A DNA stretch of 64,000 nucleotides from Chrysomallon squamiferum (GCA_012295275.1 CM022665.1:10922976-10986975), one strand, 5' to 3'; positions 1 to 13,852 are shown, numbered from the stretch's first letter. Program-made: numbers and translations. The notes: a model not told the origin generated them from the letters alone.

Positions 1-299
1 TGTTTTTAATCGGATTACGTTAAATAAATTATGAGTTAAATATAAATTATATTAAAATTATAACAAACAAAAATGTAATCTTTGATTTTGGGAGGTCTTT
101 CAGACTACGTGATGATCTAAAGTTTCAAACTGTAGCTTGTTTACGCTTATGCCTAAACCCGGCCCTATTCCAAACGATCAAAATAACACGTTATACAACT
201 ATGAATTATTGCCTTCGTACTGCCGATTGCACTCTGTTCTAAATAGAATGTTCGCGATTGTTCTCTGAGTTGTGTCCCTTGTAACCAGGACAAACGTTC

Positions 300-474
300 T
301 CGACCATTCAGAAGCACGCATAGGAGTCACATGGCCTTATCTCTGGGTATCCATGTTTATAGAGTAAACTAAAACAATTGTTGTCGAGACCAACTGTCCT
401 TAGCAATATAATTTGTTAGGGTTTTTTAGACTTAGACGCCAGCGTTCACTTACTTCTCTAAGCTTAGTAACGTG
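300..474 (+). promoter_or_regulatory. Candidate promoter/5' UTR exon of ODF3-A
   Basis: The stretch of about 100-474 is much less AT-rich than its surroundings and carries several CpGs. It ends at a good donor (CGTG|GTAAGT, GT at 475-476). Because coding exon 1 begins just after an acceptor, an upstream untranslated exon is expected, and this is the best candidate. Its start and promoter cannot be fixed from sequence alone. Confidence 0.3.
380..394 (+). promoter_or_regulatory. Possible imperfect RFX X-box
   Basis: GTTGTC-GAG-ACCAAC resembles the RFX site (GTNRCC, short spacer, RGYAAC) with one mismatch in each half. RFX factors drive ciliary and sperm-tail genes, which fits ODF3. A chance match is quite possible. 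Confidence 0.22.
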
Positions 475-500
475 GTAAGTAGAAATCTACGAAAATGTAA

Positions 501-556
<56 letters not shown>

Positions 557-780
557 AAAACAAATAATAAATAAAATAATAAGTAGTTAAACTTAAAGCA
601 TTTATTTTAAGTGGGTTTTTTTTTACAGAAATTTTCAGAAAAACAGGTAAGTACTTATTATTATATATACGATTTTTATTTGTTAGCACATCATTAAATC
701 CGTTCTAAAACATGCTGAATAATGTTTTAAAATTGTATATAAACTTGTTATTTGACTTGTAAAAATCTATACGATTCTCG

Positions 781-817
<37 letters not shown>

Positions 818-1772
818 AAAAACGATTAGTAAGGGTAGATATTTGGCCGTAAAATAGAATCACTATAATTTCTTTTCTTCCCCCCCCCTTTTTTATGGCG
901 ATCGTTTGTTTTACCATGTATCATCATTTAAACTAGGTATTAGATTTTGTGTAACTAATTTGCTTGTTTTCTTGATCTGTTGATTTATTGATTGACTACT
1001 ACTTATTGATGATTATTATTACTGCTGACCAGAATACTGTGTACTTATTTATAAATATTAATCTTGTATAAGCCTTTTTATAAAAATGTTTGAAATAATA
1101 ATTTCCCCCTCTCTCTCTCTCACACACACACAGAAAGCTTCCACAAAAATCATCGTGTACACTCATTTCCAGCATTTCCATTTCAGAAACATTTCATCAA
1201 AGACCTATATTAAAGAAAAATGAATATTGTTAAAACTTAAGTCTCTCACCCAATTTTTTTTTTTTTTTTTTTTTAGATCTTAACTGACATCACTACCTAC
1301 TGAGTATTAAAATGTACTAAACTGTTGCCTTCAGCTTTAAACTTATAACAATGTTTTAGAAATCTTATTTGTTTTTACGTAGGTTAGTGAATACATTCAA
1401 ACGATGTGGAAAAGGACAATAATATTGTCAGATAATTGTTAAAAAAATACAAAAACACAACTGTCATTCATTACTTTAATTATTATTTTAATTTATATAA
1501 AATAATTTAATCTTTATTATATAATTATATATATATATATATTATTTTCTTATCTATTTTTTTTTTTTTTTTTTTTTACATTGTCTGATATTTGAAATTA
1601 TTTTCTTCTATAAATATATTTTTTTTGTTCTTTCTTTCCTTTCTTTTTATTATTTTGAATTTCATTTATAATTATTATTATGATTATTATTATTTCATTT
1701 TTATTTCACAACTGTGACTGAAAACATTTCACATTTATTGACAAAAATTTCCCTTTCACTAATCTGTTCCAG
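475..1772 (+). other. Probable first intron of ODF3-A
   Basis: No coding content. It holds a (TA)n tract near 501-553, a long poly-A tract at 781-816, a poly-T tract near 1254-1274 and another near 1558-1577, in strongly AT-rich DNA. The 3' end is a convincing acceptor (pyrimidine-rich, AG at 1771-1772). Confidence 0.4.
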
Positions 1773-1779
1773 ATACACA

Positions 1780-2206
1780 ATGGCATGCAAATGTGAAGTT
1801 ACCCCATCAACATGGCAGCCTACAAAACCAAGGGGTCCTATTGCTGCCATGTATGCCAGTCCTGGACCTCAGTATCAGCTTCCTGGTTTGGTGGGAGGTC
1901 GGGACCATGATCCTCGAAGTGTTCACAACAAACGACCCATTTATTCCTTTGGAATTCGTCATGGCAAGTTCACTGATGACAGCAGCCCTGGCCCTGCTTA
2001 TTACCCTGACTCCAAGATATATCGTGATGGAAAAGATGGAACTCCTCATTATTCACTCCACAGTCGACACAAGGATTTCACACTTGCCCAGACCCCAGGA
2101 CCAGGTGCCTACCGACCAGAAAGTGCTGGGCCTACTGCTGCCCATTCTGCACCAAAGTATTCCTTTGGAAGTCGACACAGAAACCGAGGAACTGATCAAA
2201 CTCCGG
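1780..2206 (+). CDS. ODF3: ODF3-A coding exon 1
   Basis: Runs from the start codon to donor GGTATGT (GT at 2207-2208) and ends in phase 1 within a Gly codon. It encodes the N-terminal RPGPI-like block and three SHIPPO repeats, including the YRDGKDGTP segment. The exon extends upstream to 1773 as 5' UTR, after a pyrimidine-rich acceptor. Confidence 0.93.
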
Positions 2207-3024
2207 GTATGTTAAAAATTTTAAAAAAAATATATAAAAAAAAAAAAAATTGTTCGTGAGCTATCACTTGGGTGCATCCATTGCTGTTGTAGTAGTTAAT
2301 ACTTAGCATGTTTATTATTATTGTTGTTGTTGTTGTTGTTGTTTTCATCATCATCATAATAATACTCATGGCACATATTTTTTTAGGCCCTAATTCCTAC
2401 AACCTGCCGCCAATGTTGGGGAAAACTGCTCAGGCAGGAAAGAGACAAGCTCCGATCTATTCTCTAACTGGACGCAGTAAGATTGGCAGTTTCCATGAAG
2501 ATTTACAGAAGGTTTGTATTCTGAAACGATTAGCTGTCAGTAAAAATAAAGTGTTATGGTATGATAAATTTAATTATTTGTGTTACATTCTTGGTAAAAA
2601 AAATGTGTGTTATTAAAACTACAAGCTTATAATAAATTTAATAATTCATGTCAGTATAAATTAGAATAATTTGAAACTTTGTTAAAATACCCCTGTAATA
2701 AATGACTAAACTTTATGCTGAAATTTTAATTTTATAATAATTATAAATTAGTTTATTGTATATATGTGTATTTTTTATAAAAGAAAGATCCAATATAAAG
2801 TCATTGTTATATAATGAACACATGCCTATATATGCACATCCATACACACAAACATGCAAATTATAGGAAAACTATATAAAAACTGACGTTAAGATAATGT
2901 CACCCTAATTATCTGTATAGAACTGCTTTGTTGAAACTCTAAGTATTAAAGAGTTATTCCCCTTTATTAACACATACATACATACATACATATACACATA
3001 CACACACACACATACATACGCTCA

Positions 3025-3061
<37 letters not shown>

Positions 3062-4931
3062 ACACACACATGGTCTAAAATTAAATGGATCAGCCAGGTT
3101 GTTTTTCATTTTGAAATTGAAAAAAAAAATGATATGACAGAATATCTGATAATGTGTAATGAATTTAACTAATCTATATTTCTACTCAGAATCTCAGTAT
3201 TTTAGGATTATTTTTCTAGTTTGCAACTATGTGTGTTTACAATGAGTGTATACTGGTTGTTTTTTAAATTTTGTTTGTGTGTATAGAATAGAAATAGAAT
3301 TCGCATGTGAATTATTCAGTGTTCTTTTTTTCAGTGTTTATATATATATATATACACACACACACATGTATTTATTTGTGTGTTTGTGTGTGTGTGTGTG
3401 TCTGTGTTATATGCTACTAATTAATTTTATTTATTAATTATCTTATAATACATTTTCTCCTCAGACCCCTGGACCTGCTAACTACAATGTATGTGATCCT
3501 AATCTATACAGGGAAAAGAAGCCCCAGTTCAGTCTTACCTCAAGAAACCCAATGCCGTCAGACACAACTCAGAAACCAGGTCCTGGGGCTCATTGCCCAG
3601 AGAGAGTGAGTATATACTGCATGTATATTATACATAAGATATTTTGAAATACACTGCATATACTATGTTAATATGTAAAATACCTGAAAAATGTATACTG
3701 TCTCTGTGCGTGTGTGTGGGGATGGGTGTGTGTGTGTGTGCATTTGTGGGTGGGTGAGTGTGTGGTACTGTACTTGTAAAATAAAATACTTGATATTAGC
3801 TAATAATGTGTTATTATTATTGAATTATTATATTAAAAATAATAATAATAATAAAAGAATATTATTATTATTGTTTTTATTATTATTTATTTTTATTATT
3901 ATTTATTTTTTATTATTATTTTATTATTATTATTATCACAACTATAAGTATTATTATTGCCTTCAGTAGTCATGTGCACTAAAAAATAAAAAAAATAAAA
4001 TTCATTTATTTTTATGAATAAAACATCCGCTTAGATAATAAATGCTTTTTCAGCTTTTTAGTTTTTAAGAACACATTTTTTATTTAATAAAGTGGTTTAC
4101 TTGTTTTTTTATGTTTTTATTAACTATATTTTGTTATTGTTATAGATCTTTAATCACATCAGAAACTTTCTTGGGAAACAACTGATTTCATTCCACAAAT
4201 CCTAATATAAAACTTTTTTAAATAAAATTAAAATAAATAAACAAATAATAATTTCTTAATGAATTTAAAAAGGCTATTGTTTTCTTTACATTTTTATTTT
4301 TTTTCAGATATAAAGAAAGATAATTGATTTAATCCATAATCATTATAAATTGCTTTTCATCATTTTAAATTGTTATCACATGAAAAAAAAATATATATAA
4401 TAAAAGGAAAAAACATATTTAAAAATTCATCAAAAACCCACAAACATACATTATCATTTTATTATTTGTATACTTTTTTATCTGAAAAAAACAAACAATT
4501 ATATATATTTTTTTCTATTTTGACAAAATCATCCTCAAATTAACTTAAAATAAAACAAAAAACAATGTAGCCACAGTTGCATGGATTTCACTGATGCTGA
4601 AAAGCAAAAAACACACACACAAAAAAAACCTTTTTAATTCTTTAATTATTATTTTCAGGTCCGTTTCAACAGACGATCAGCTCCTGCTTTCAGTTTTGGT
4701 ATCAAACACAGTCCATATATGACTCCTCTAATTGTCGAAGTTAACGACTAGACTTGGTCGTGGTTTCTTTTAGGTACATATATATATTTATAAAAACTCT
4801 TACCTGTTATCTGACTAATAATGTATTCTTTTATTCAGGTGTGCCTGAATAGGCGATGTGACCCAGCATTCAGTTTCGGAGTGCGACACTCGCCATACGT
4901 TGCTCCCCTGATCGTTGAGCCTGTGGACTAA
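1780..4931 (+). CDS. ODF3: ODF3/SHIPPO1 (CIMAP1)-like gene, paralogue A, whole gene
   Basis: Spliced gene for an outer dense fiber protein 3-like protein, a filamentous SHIPPO-repeat protein of sperm tails and ciliary microtubules. Coding segments are 1780-2206, 2387-2511, 3465-3605 and then either 4659-4751 or 4839-4931, giving 261 residues either way (human ODF3 is about 254). The protein begins with a TKPRGPIAAMY block like the vertebrate N-terminus. It has six PGP-type repeats (SPGPQY, SPGPAYY, TPGPGAY, TPGPNSY, TPGPANY, KPGPGAHCPE) and ends in a SFGIKHS...PLIVE block. All introns are GT-AG. Junction phases are 1, 0 and 0, and the frame stays open throughout. I chose the ATG at 1780 because a splice acceptor sits just upstream (AG at 1771-1772) and family similarity starts there. 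A non-coding 5' exon probably exists further left. A second paralogue follows at 15626. Family assignment is firm; sperm or ciliary role is inferred from the family. Confidence 0.93.
2387..2511 (+). CDS. ODF3: ODF3-A coding exon 2
   Basis: 125 nt, acceptor TTTTTTTAG, donor GTTTGT. It completes the split Gly codon to give TPGPNSYNLPPM and ends in phase 0 after EDLQK. The same-length exon with the same phases occurs in paralogue B. Confidence 0.92.
2512..3464 (+). other. ODF3-A intron 2
   Basis: AT-rich intron with CATA/CA microsatellite at about 2970-3070 and a TA-CA-TG stretch at 3338-3405. No further exon seen. Confidence 0.7.
3465..3605 (+). CDS. ODF3: ODF3-A coding exon 3
   Basis: 141 nt, phase 0 at both ends, acceptor CTCCTCAG, donor GTGAGT. 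It encodes two SHIPPO repeats (TPGPANY and KPGPGAHCPER). It is the same length as exon 3 of paralogue B and ends at the same residue of the conserved HCPE motif. Confidence 0.92.
3606..4658 (+). other. ODF3-A intron 3
   Basis: About 1 kb of AT-rich intron with a TG-rich patch (3705-3765) and a degenerate ATT trinucleotide block (3830-3955). No coding signal seen. Confidence 0.7.
4659..4751 (+). CDS. ODF3: ODF3-A last exon, version 4a
   Basis: 93 nt in phase 0 after acceptor ATTTTCAG, ending at TAG 4749-4751. It encodes 30 residues ending PLIVEVND and containing FSFGIKHSPYMTP, the family's conserved C-terminus. No AATAAA lies between this stop and exon 4b, so a 4a transcript probably reads through or splices past 4b into a shared 3' UTR. 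A possible donor (AG|GTACAT) lies about 20 nt after the stop. Confidence 0.88.
   Translation, partial: VRFNRRSAPAFSFGIKHSPYMTPLIVEVND
4839..4931 (+). CDS. ODF3: ODF3-A last exon, version 4b (duplicated alternative)
   Basis: Second 93-nt version of the terminal exon, 87 bp after 4a, with its own acceptor TTTTATTCAG, the same phase, and stop TAA at 4929-4931. It encodes 30 residues with FSFGVRHSPYVAPLIVE. By eye 20 of 30 residues match 4a, and 14 of those 20 use a different codon, which suggests an old copy kept by purifying selection. Splicing of exon 3 to 4a or 4b would be mutually exclusive in coding terms. Confidence 0.88.
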   Translation: MCLNRRCDPAFSFGVRHSPYVAPLIVEPVD

Positions 4932-4993
4932 GATTTTACACTATATGTTCTTACATATATTAGGTATCAGTTTTAATGAAAATGCCTTGCATG

Positions 4994-5033
<40 letters not shown>

Positions 5034-5200
5034 CTTTACAGTGATGGTTAACTAGAATGCATGAAGTATAACCCCAGCATGTTTCTAGAGAAGCTTTGTA
5101 TTAGAGCTGTAGTTTTCAGTGTTTAACTAAAATTAAAATTAAAATTAATTTGTTCCTTTTCTAATTTTATGAAAATAAAATTATATTAAATTATATTTGA

Positions 5201-5206
5201 AATAAA
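5201..5206 (+). terminator. Candidate poly(A) signal for ODF3-A
   Basis: AATAAA about 270 nt after the 4b stop, followed by a T-rich stretch. A similar hexamer lies at 5174. In DNA this AT-rich the motif is common by chance. Confidence 0.25.
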
Positions 5207-5584
5207 AATTACTTCTTTTTCTCTTTGATAATAGTTCCCAAAACTTTTTGCTTGGTTTAATAAAATAATTCTTTAACTGACAAATTTACATTGAGGTGAC
5301 AAATAATACAGTTTATTTTCCGTTTTATAATGGAATGAAATGTATTTTTGAAAACTAACTGAAATATGTTAACCATAATATACTTTTATAATGTACTGTA
5401 ACACTACATGTTTTTGAAAAAAAAAGATTTAAAAAAATCTAACGTCTTAACAAAATGAAATTGATCTGTTAAATTCCTTACAGTTGAGGAAATAAATTTG
5501 GTTTCTGTGTGTGGTGGGTGTTGTAATTACTGCATATGATTTGATTAACAAGCTTGTGAAGTTAGTGTTAATTAAACCAACTGA

Positions 5585-5627
<43 letters not shown>

Positions 5628-8600
5628 ACACACAAACACATGTATAGATGTGTCTGTATGTATATCTGAATATGTGTAATTGTGTGTGTGTGTATGTGTG
5701 TCTATATTTGAGTGTATTAATGGAGTTTTTGTGTGCCTAAGTATGTCCTCTATGTATATATATTTTAATATATGTGAATGTACATATGTGTGGTGTGTGT
5801 ATCAGTGTAAATAATTATTATTATGCTACCTAGTGCACATAGAAGGAACAGCAAATGAACACCACTGTGGTATTCAGCATTTGTGCTTTTAGACTTGATT
5901 GTTTTTTTTAAATAGAAAAGTGAAAGCTGATAGTATGTTAGAAATACAAACTATGTTTTGGTGTCTCATAAGAGTTACATCTCAGCTGCTTGTAATATAT
6001 TGAACAAAATAATTTTAATTTTAATTTTAATTTTAATTTTAATTATTTATTTTAATTTTATTTTATAATTTCCCAAGTTACATTCTGTCTGTCTGTTCAT
6101 ACATGTGTTCTTCCTTACCTTTACTATGGTATATGCAGTGAGAGAGACTGAATTAACTACGTGCCATTTGTATTTCAAAATAATTTTCACACAAGTTTAA
6201 TGGTTCATAATTAAAAGTTAATATTATGCACATTAACAACTGACATTGTCAGATTATAGCATTTTTATTTAAAATAAATTATGACAAAAGCTAATATTTA
6301 ATATATTAAAATTGAAAGAACATAATTCCAGTATGAAGTCTTATTTCACCTTTCATTATATTATTAAAATAATATTATTACTATTATTAATTTATTATTG
6401 TTATTATTAATTTTTATTATTATTATTATTATTATTATTAACTTAGACTAAAATTTTAAATTATAGAAGTAGAGAAACAGATACTAACCAAAAAATATAA
6501 ACACATAACTGTATATTATATTAATTTGTATATACATCATAGTAATGTAATAACTGTAATGTTATCCATTGATTATCTGCATGTTTATATATATACATTT
6601 TTATGAAATAAGTTGTAACTAATCCCTCTCTGTAACACATAGATACATCTCTATAAAATTAAACAGATATTATCATTTTGTTTCATGTCAAAAGTATTTA
6701 TCAATATAATTTTAAAGATATAACTTTAGGAAAACACGATAATAATGTACTTACTTATTACCAAGTGCAATCATAAAATATTTAAATTACATTAATACCA
6801 ATATTAATATATAATATCAAATAAGAAAGATAATTAAGATATTGAAATTGGTATTTAAATGATTTTTAATTATTTTAAATTTATTACCATTGTCATCTCT
6901 TGATATGAAATCATTTTCAGAGCTATGATTTCAAAATACATTGTGAACTTGTGTTATTCTGTTGTTAAATGTATCATGGTATTAGATTTTAAAATGAAGT
7001 TAGGTTCTAGAAATGTATTTTCATGAAAATTACATTTCATCTTTAACAGTTTTAATAGATTCACAACAGTATGGCTATTATTATTATTTAATTTTTTATT
7101 ATGTTTTAAGTTAATGGGTTAAAACCTTTTTCTAAAACTTTTTCTAAATTTTTTGACATTTAATTATCAGATATTTTCTACATAACTCTAGATAAACATT
7201 CAGAATCAACACAGGTCATCAGTGGGGGGGGGTGTTTGTAAAAGAAATTGGGCTTTAGCACACTGTTTGCCATTATCTGTGAAAATTTTAAAGGTCAATC
7301 CTACTCAGTGGTTGTGTTATTATATATTTGTTATTCCAACCATTGCTCCACAACTAGTTCATCAAAGTCTAAGATCTTTTTCCCCCAAGGTATGGGAAGG
7401 TGCAAATAAAATGTTCTTTATTGCCGATTTATAAGAGAAGTTAAATGGAATGACAAGAAACTAGATTCATTACATCAGCATGTTAACAGAATTTTTTTTT
7501 TTTAATGCATAATAATGGTTTATGAAACATATAAATATGTTGTTAAATTGTCACTGACATTTTCATATTTGTTTTTTTAAATGTTGAGTTGGGTTTTTAA
7601 AAATTCATCATTTTCAAATGTTTTTTTTTTATATACTGAATTTTTACTTTATTTCTGTTTTATAAGTAGATGCCAGTTTTTGTCATTAATTTTAATTTAA
7701 TCTAATCATTAATTTAGAATTTTTAAAAATCTTTCATATTCTTTTTAAGTAACATTTTGTTTTGATGTCTGGTATAAATGTGCCTTGGCTCCATTGACAA
7801 ATATGCTGGTTTTATTGTCTCACCTGAAAATGAAATTGCAAGTTGTTATGCAACTTTGTTATTTCTCATACAAGTGTAATGATAAGAAATTTGTCTGGAG
7901 CAGATGTTCACTTCTTCATTTGACAAGAGTGCTGATGATTCTTTATAAGACCATGAGTCTTTGAGTGTGTTTGATTTAAAAGTGGTGGAAAAAAAAAAAT
8001 ATTTTACTTCTTCTGTTTAAATATCCAAGAATTTTCACTAAATTAATAAACAAAATAACATTTTTTAATTTTTATTTAACACAAGTTAAGTGTATTATTT
8101 AGTTAAGCAAAAATAGGAAATATTCATTATTCTTTGGAATGCTATGTTAAGACTTTAAAATGTTAAAATTGTCATTTATTTCAAATTCTTGTTTATAACA
8201 TTTCATGTTAAATTTTGAAACATATTCTCTTTCTGTTCCAGCAACCAACAAGAAGAAAAGCCAGACTGGTTTTTGCCACTGAAAATCTGCGGTTGCATTT
8301 TTTCCCATTTGTCAAAAATCTTAGTGTCTGCACTGAACTGCTTCTTGTAGTAAATGGACTTGGTTTATCCATTTCACAGCATTATAATATATTTTTTACT
8401 TTAGTAGTACATATCTATCATATTATAAAAGCACACTTACCCTTCTACATTGTACAGAATTTTCAATATATATTTTTTTTAAACTTTTAAGATGGTAGTT
8501 TTATTTCTCGGATATTTAATACAGATTTTTGTTTGTTTTATAAACAGTATTAACAGTATCTGTGATCTGTGATAAAATTGTTTATTGATATTATTCTTTT

Positions 8601-8934
8601 TTCCATTTAAAAAACAATTTAAATTTTCTAAATCAACCTATCCAGTTTATGAACAGCATTAATGATAACCATTGGAATTATTGTTACATGTGTAAAAATC
8701 TACAGATTTTTTGGAATTCGATTTATTTACATTTATTATCTTTTTTAATTACTATTCAGGTCTTAAAATCACAGTACAGTATTATATGCATAATTTATTT
8801 TGCACGTTTAAAAATATACATGTAATTATGTATTTACCTTTTTCATTATTATTATTTTTTAATATTTTCATTTAATACTCAGAATTGTTTGTTTCTGATT
8901 TTAAAGACCTATATCTGCGTCCAGATGGATAATC

Positions 8935-8970
<36 letters not shown>

Positions 8971-11900
8971 GTGGTACTTGTCAGTATGTAAAATTAATCA
9001 GTATTGCAGAGTACAGTATTTATCTGAATGTCAGACTGCTGCAGATGTTAACATACCTTATTCAGTGTAATAACACTTTATTATTTTTTATTTTTTTTCA
9101 GTTCTCTACAGATTCTTTCTCTTTTAACCGAAAATTTAATTATTGTTTTTCAAAAAGTTTATTTAATGTGGGTATTTGTAATCTAGACTCAGACCTTACA
9201 CTGAATATGGTGGTGGTGTTTTGATTATTGTTGTTGCATGTATGTTCATAACTTATGAAGGTTTTCTGTTTGCATATTTTTCACATTTCTCTTGTATAGG
9301 ACCTAACAAGGTTTATGGCCAGTTTTAAATAAAAAATGTAATATCAGATTTATTACTATAAAGAATCAAATCCAAATGATTTAAATATGTAAATGTTATT
9401 CAGCAATTTGTATATAACAACAAAAAGAAAAATCCTTCTTACACATCATACTTAGTTGAAAATCAGTGAAAATATATTTAGTCATTATCAATGAAAGAAA
9501 TTCAGTATTAACAAATTTTCTGAATGTATAGTTCTATAGCTGAATAACTGACTAAATGTGTTTGATTTAAGCCTGTGAATTAAATATGAACATTCCTCAG
9601 TTTTCATAAGGAAAAAAGAATATTTTCGTTGACATTTCGAATTGATGATTTTTGGTGGTGTTTAGAATATTCAAAAATCATCTAAATTTCTTCTTTTTTT
9701 TTCCCTTTGTAAACTGACATAAAACAACTGTAAAAGTTAAATTTGTCAGAATTTTCACAATGACTGAATTACAGAGATACATTTGCCTTTTAAATAGCAT
9801 TAAAGGACATCATTTGACAAATTTTGAAAATTTGACAAACATGAAAACAAAAAACATTGTGGAAGAATTTTATGAAGTATGTCTAATAAATAAATATTTG
9901 TATAAATACTGGTATCTATGTGACTTATTGCTAACCACTTCACTAACATTTCCTGTCCTTTGTGTAAATGCTTTTGTTTTCTTTTCTTTTTAGCATTAAG
10001 TATTAGTGTGTACTTGAATGTGTGTTGTTTTTATATTTAAACATATATGTGTTTGCAAAATAAGAATAATATAACCTTTATTTTGTTAATGCTAGCAAAT
10101 TAGTAACTTGTTGGGAAGTATTTGTAAACATTGATGTTTTTTCATAACAATACAAAATGTTTGCAACCTAAAAATACTTTCTTTTTTAATGGTTAGAAAC
10201 AAATTTTTAAAATTATTTAGTAAAATTTTACTTGTTATTAAATTAATACTAATTAATGCTACCAGTATAGTTTGATATAGTAAGACCCCCAAAAAATTAT
10301 TTTAAAAATTGTCCATTTTATTTTTAAAAAGTAACTAAATTTACATTTGGATGCAAAAATTACAGAAATACTGCTTTATAATTTTATTATAATGTTAACT
10401 GCTGCTTTGTAAACTATAGTTCCATTTATTACAATTAAGTTTTGTTACATTTTGCTTTTGGAAGTGATTATTTAAATTATTTTTATCAAGTGTTGCTTTT
10501 TTCCCTTAAAAACTTTTAATCTATAATACATTTACTATGTAAATGTAATTTTAATATTATTCCTTATTGTCTTATATATATTTTTCTTTTTTATTGGATG
10601 TAATAGCTGATGTAGGCCTTTTTAATATTAAAATATTTTTATTATTATTTTATGCATAGATATTATTATTATTATTATTATTCCTACTACTACTACTACT
10701 ACTCTTACTAGTTTTGCTGTTATTAGTATAAAATTATAATATACTGTTTTATATTCTGTATTGTGTCTCAAAAGTTTATCATTAAATACAAGTAGATTGT
10801 TTATCTTTTTATTTTTGGCTACATACTTCTAAATCTATAGGTGTTTTTTGGCTTTTTTTTTTTTTTTTTTTTTTTTTTTTTCCCCCCTGCTCAATATTAT
10901 GACATTTGACTGAATAAATGTAGTATTTAAAAAAAGAAAAAAAAAAGTGTTCTGGTTATTTGTAACAAAGAGGGGTAGGTCCTTCAAATCAGAAAAAAAG
11001 AGAGACACTCTTGTCAAAAAACTTGTCAATCTTCCCCAAAATACAGCTGGGAAAGTGAAGTTGCATCAGTCAGAATCATATTTGAGAATGGATGTAGTTC
11101 CAGCATTACTTCAGTGTAATCATAAAATGTGAACACTATAAATTAGTACTTGTAGTTAGCAGGCATTGTGTTAAAACTGGTTTAAGATCTACTTATTTTT
11201 CATTTTTTCTGTTACAAAAGAATGATCATTTAGACAGGAAAACATGCAAACAATAATACTGTGCATGTGGAGCATACAACATTTTGTTATTTTTATGTAT
11301 GTATGTTGTATTATTCTTAAGCACGAAACTTGTTGGTCCTTTTTGGAGGAAGACAGTATCTTTCCTCCTTGTTGACTGACACTTGTACATGCAAGAAGAC
11401 AGATGGATTAGGATTAAATTACATTAGTTTCTGGAATGGCATACAGGAACTCTCTTCACTTTCGTATATCGACAATTACTTAGCATGTCAAATATTAAAG
11501 TTTTATTTCATTCAATTAGCTGTTATACGAAACAAAAATATATGGTTATTGTTAACAACTGTTAAAGATACTATATTTAAGATCATCAAGGAAGTATAGA
11601 AAAAAGCATAAAAAAACGAATGTTCGCTGGTTACACTGGCTACGAGCATCACCACAAGGATGTTGATTTCAGAAAAAGCAACACGAAATGAGGGAAATAG
11701 GTTCCATGGTGAATTTCTTTGGACGGCGATTTTAGCTAGTTAAATTATTGGGGCAGCAGTTGAACTATGCGACACATGTATAACAGCATTTATCTCCCTT
11801 ATCCTGGTACAGAAGTAATCTTTAAAAAACAGTCAACTGAACACTGTCAGGAATTTGAGCTGCATTGATTTTAACAAACACTGTCTTTAGACTTATTTGA

Positions 11901-12459
11901 TATTACAGAAGCTAAATGTATTTAAATATTATAAAATAATTTATCATTTATTTGATATTTTTAAATTGTTCTGTTGACATAGTTAGTTTATAACTGCACA
12001 CCGAGGCTTACAAAATGCTTTGAGAATCATGGTATTCAGTCTCTCTCTTCCCTTACATTAGTGTTAGGTTATGACAGAGACAGGCTGTAAATAATATGCA
12101 TGCATCTAAGAGTTTCAAATCATGTCAGTATTTGAAAGGTTTGAATAATAACACCGAAAACGATCGTATACTGGATTAAGGTTCTTTAAAAAAAAAATAT
12201 ATATATTTCTAATAATATATTTAACTTAAAAAATAAATACATCCTCGTTTCAAAAATATATTGATAGAAACAATAATAAGGAAAGAAAAATAAAATAAAA
12301 TGGAGGCTGAGAAAAAAGATGATTAAGTTATTTAAACAGGCGAAAAACTAAATAAGTTAATGTGAACGGGAAAGAAAAATCTTCAGTTATTGAAAATAGG
12401 TAAGTCCAAACCCCATCTCAAGTCTATTTTTCCCCCGCCGGCCTCTACTTGGAAATATT

Positions 12460-12497
<38 letters not shown>

Positions 12498-13849
12498 GAC
12501 AATAATAAGAACTAAATAGTTTACTTACTTGATGTCTGGATGAAGGAAACACCACGTCTTTTCTACATACATTTCATACAAGCGAAAATAACACAAACGT
12601 TTTCTTCTAAAAACTGAGGCCGAGATACTTAGTTTCTTATTACTAAATTCTATTACCTAAACTAAGGGATTATTGTAAAAAGGCTTTCCGATCCTTAACG
12701 ACTTAAATCAAATTTTGGAACAAGACCCAATCGTGGACATAATCGTTCCATTGTTTTTATTATTTCACTGCAGGTACAAATCGGATATTCGATGGCTAAT
12801 CTACCAAAAACTGCGACAAACTATTAACTGAACTATACTGGATGCAGTTTACCGTGGATAATATCTTGGTATAACAATTCTTATTACATGCATACAGCTG
12901 TCAGTTTAAATTACATGGATACTGCACAAAAGAAAACAATCATGCACATGTAATACACGTAGGCAATAGCGATTTGTTGTTAACAGTCGTTGGATAATTT
13001 GTTTTATACGCGACACACTGGCAATGCCGCACAGTCCCATATAGTAAATATTTAAAATATATATATATTTACAGTGTATGTACGTGTGTATGTGTGTGTA
13101 TGTATGTATATATATTAAACAACCCTACTCACATACGCTCATAAAAATGAAATGAAATAAAATATAACAAAATAAAATAAAATAAAATAAAAATTTAAAT
13201 AATTTAAAACTAATAATAATAATATCCTGAGCTACTATACCCCAGTTTATTATTATTATTATTTAAATATTCCATACGATGTACACAAAACATATATCCT
13301 AAATGAAATATAATTATTTTATTTATCTGATAATATATCTTGGATGGATTCAGTATCTGTTATATAGAAGACACTTGGAAGATGACATCGTCATTGGAAA
13401 AAATATATATATACATACATTATTACATAGGTACATACATACACACATATACACACGCGCGCACAAGGACACATATATATGGCATGTCACATGGCAATTT
13501 AATTTTCTCTAATTTAAAAAGAAGGATCTTCCGTTCTGTATTTCTGTATTACAATAAACTGTTTAATAAACCAACTACTAGAGTTTTTAACTTGGGGGGG
13601 GGCGTCTTTTTTCTTCTTTTGTTTTCCCCTTTTCTTTAAATACACAATTTTTGCACCGATTTTGTCTCTCTGAATATATATTGTTCAGTTACGTTTTAGC
13701 ATTGTGTAAGAAGAATTAATTTTTACCACGTTATCAGTTTATAGGTAAAATAGCAAATTATACAATTAAAATACAGAACTATAATAATTATATTTAATAA
13801 TTACATTACTACATATACAGGTATAATAATATCTGATGTTTATTTATAA

Positions 13850-13852
<3 letters not shown>

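Noticed and set aside
450-917. Two minus-strand open frames of 70-79 codons
   Set aside because: They are translations of a (TA)n tract (Ile-Tyr runs) and a poly-A tract (Phe runs), not genes.
1714-1779. Upstream in-frame ATG extending ODF3-A by 22 residues
   Set aside because: It lies before a strong splice acceptor at 1771-1772, and the extra residues match nothing in the family; the ATG at 1780 fits the ODF3 N-terminus.
11330-11599. 89-codon plus-strand open frame
   Set aside because: No recognisable domain, no splice context and no paralogue; length is possible by chance.
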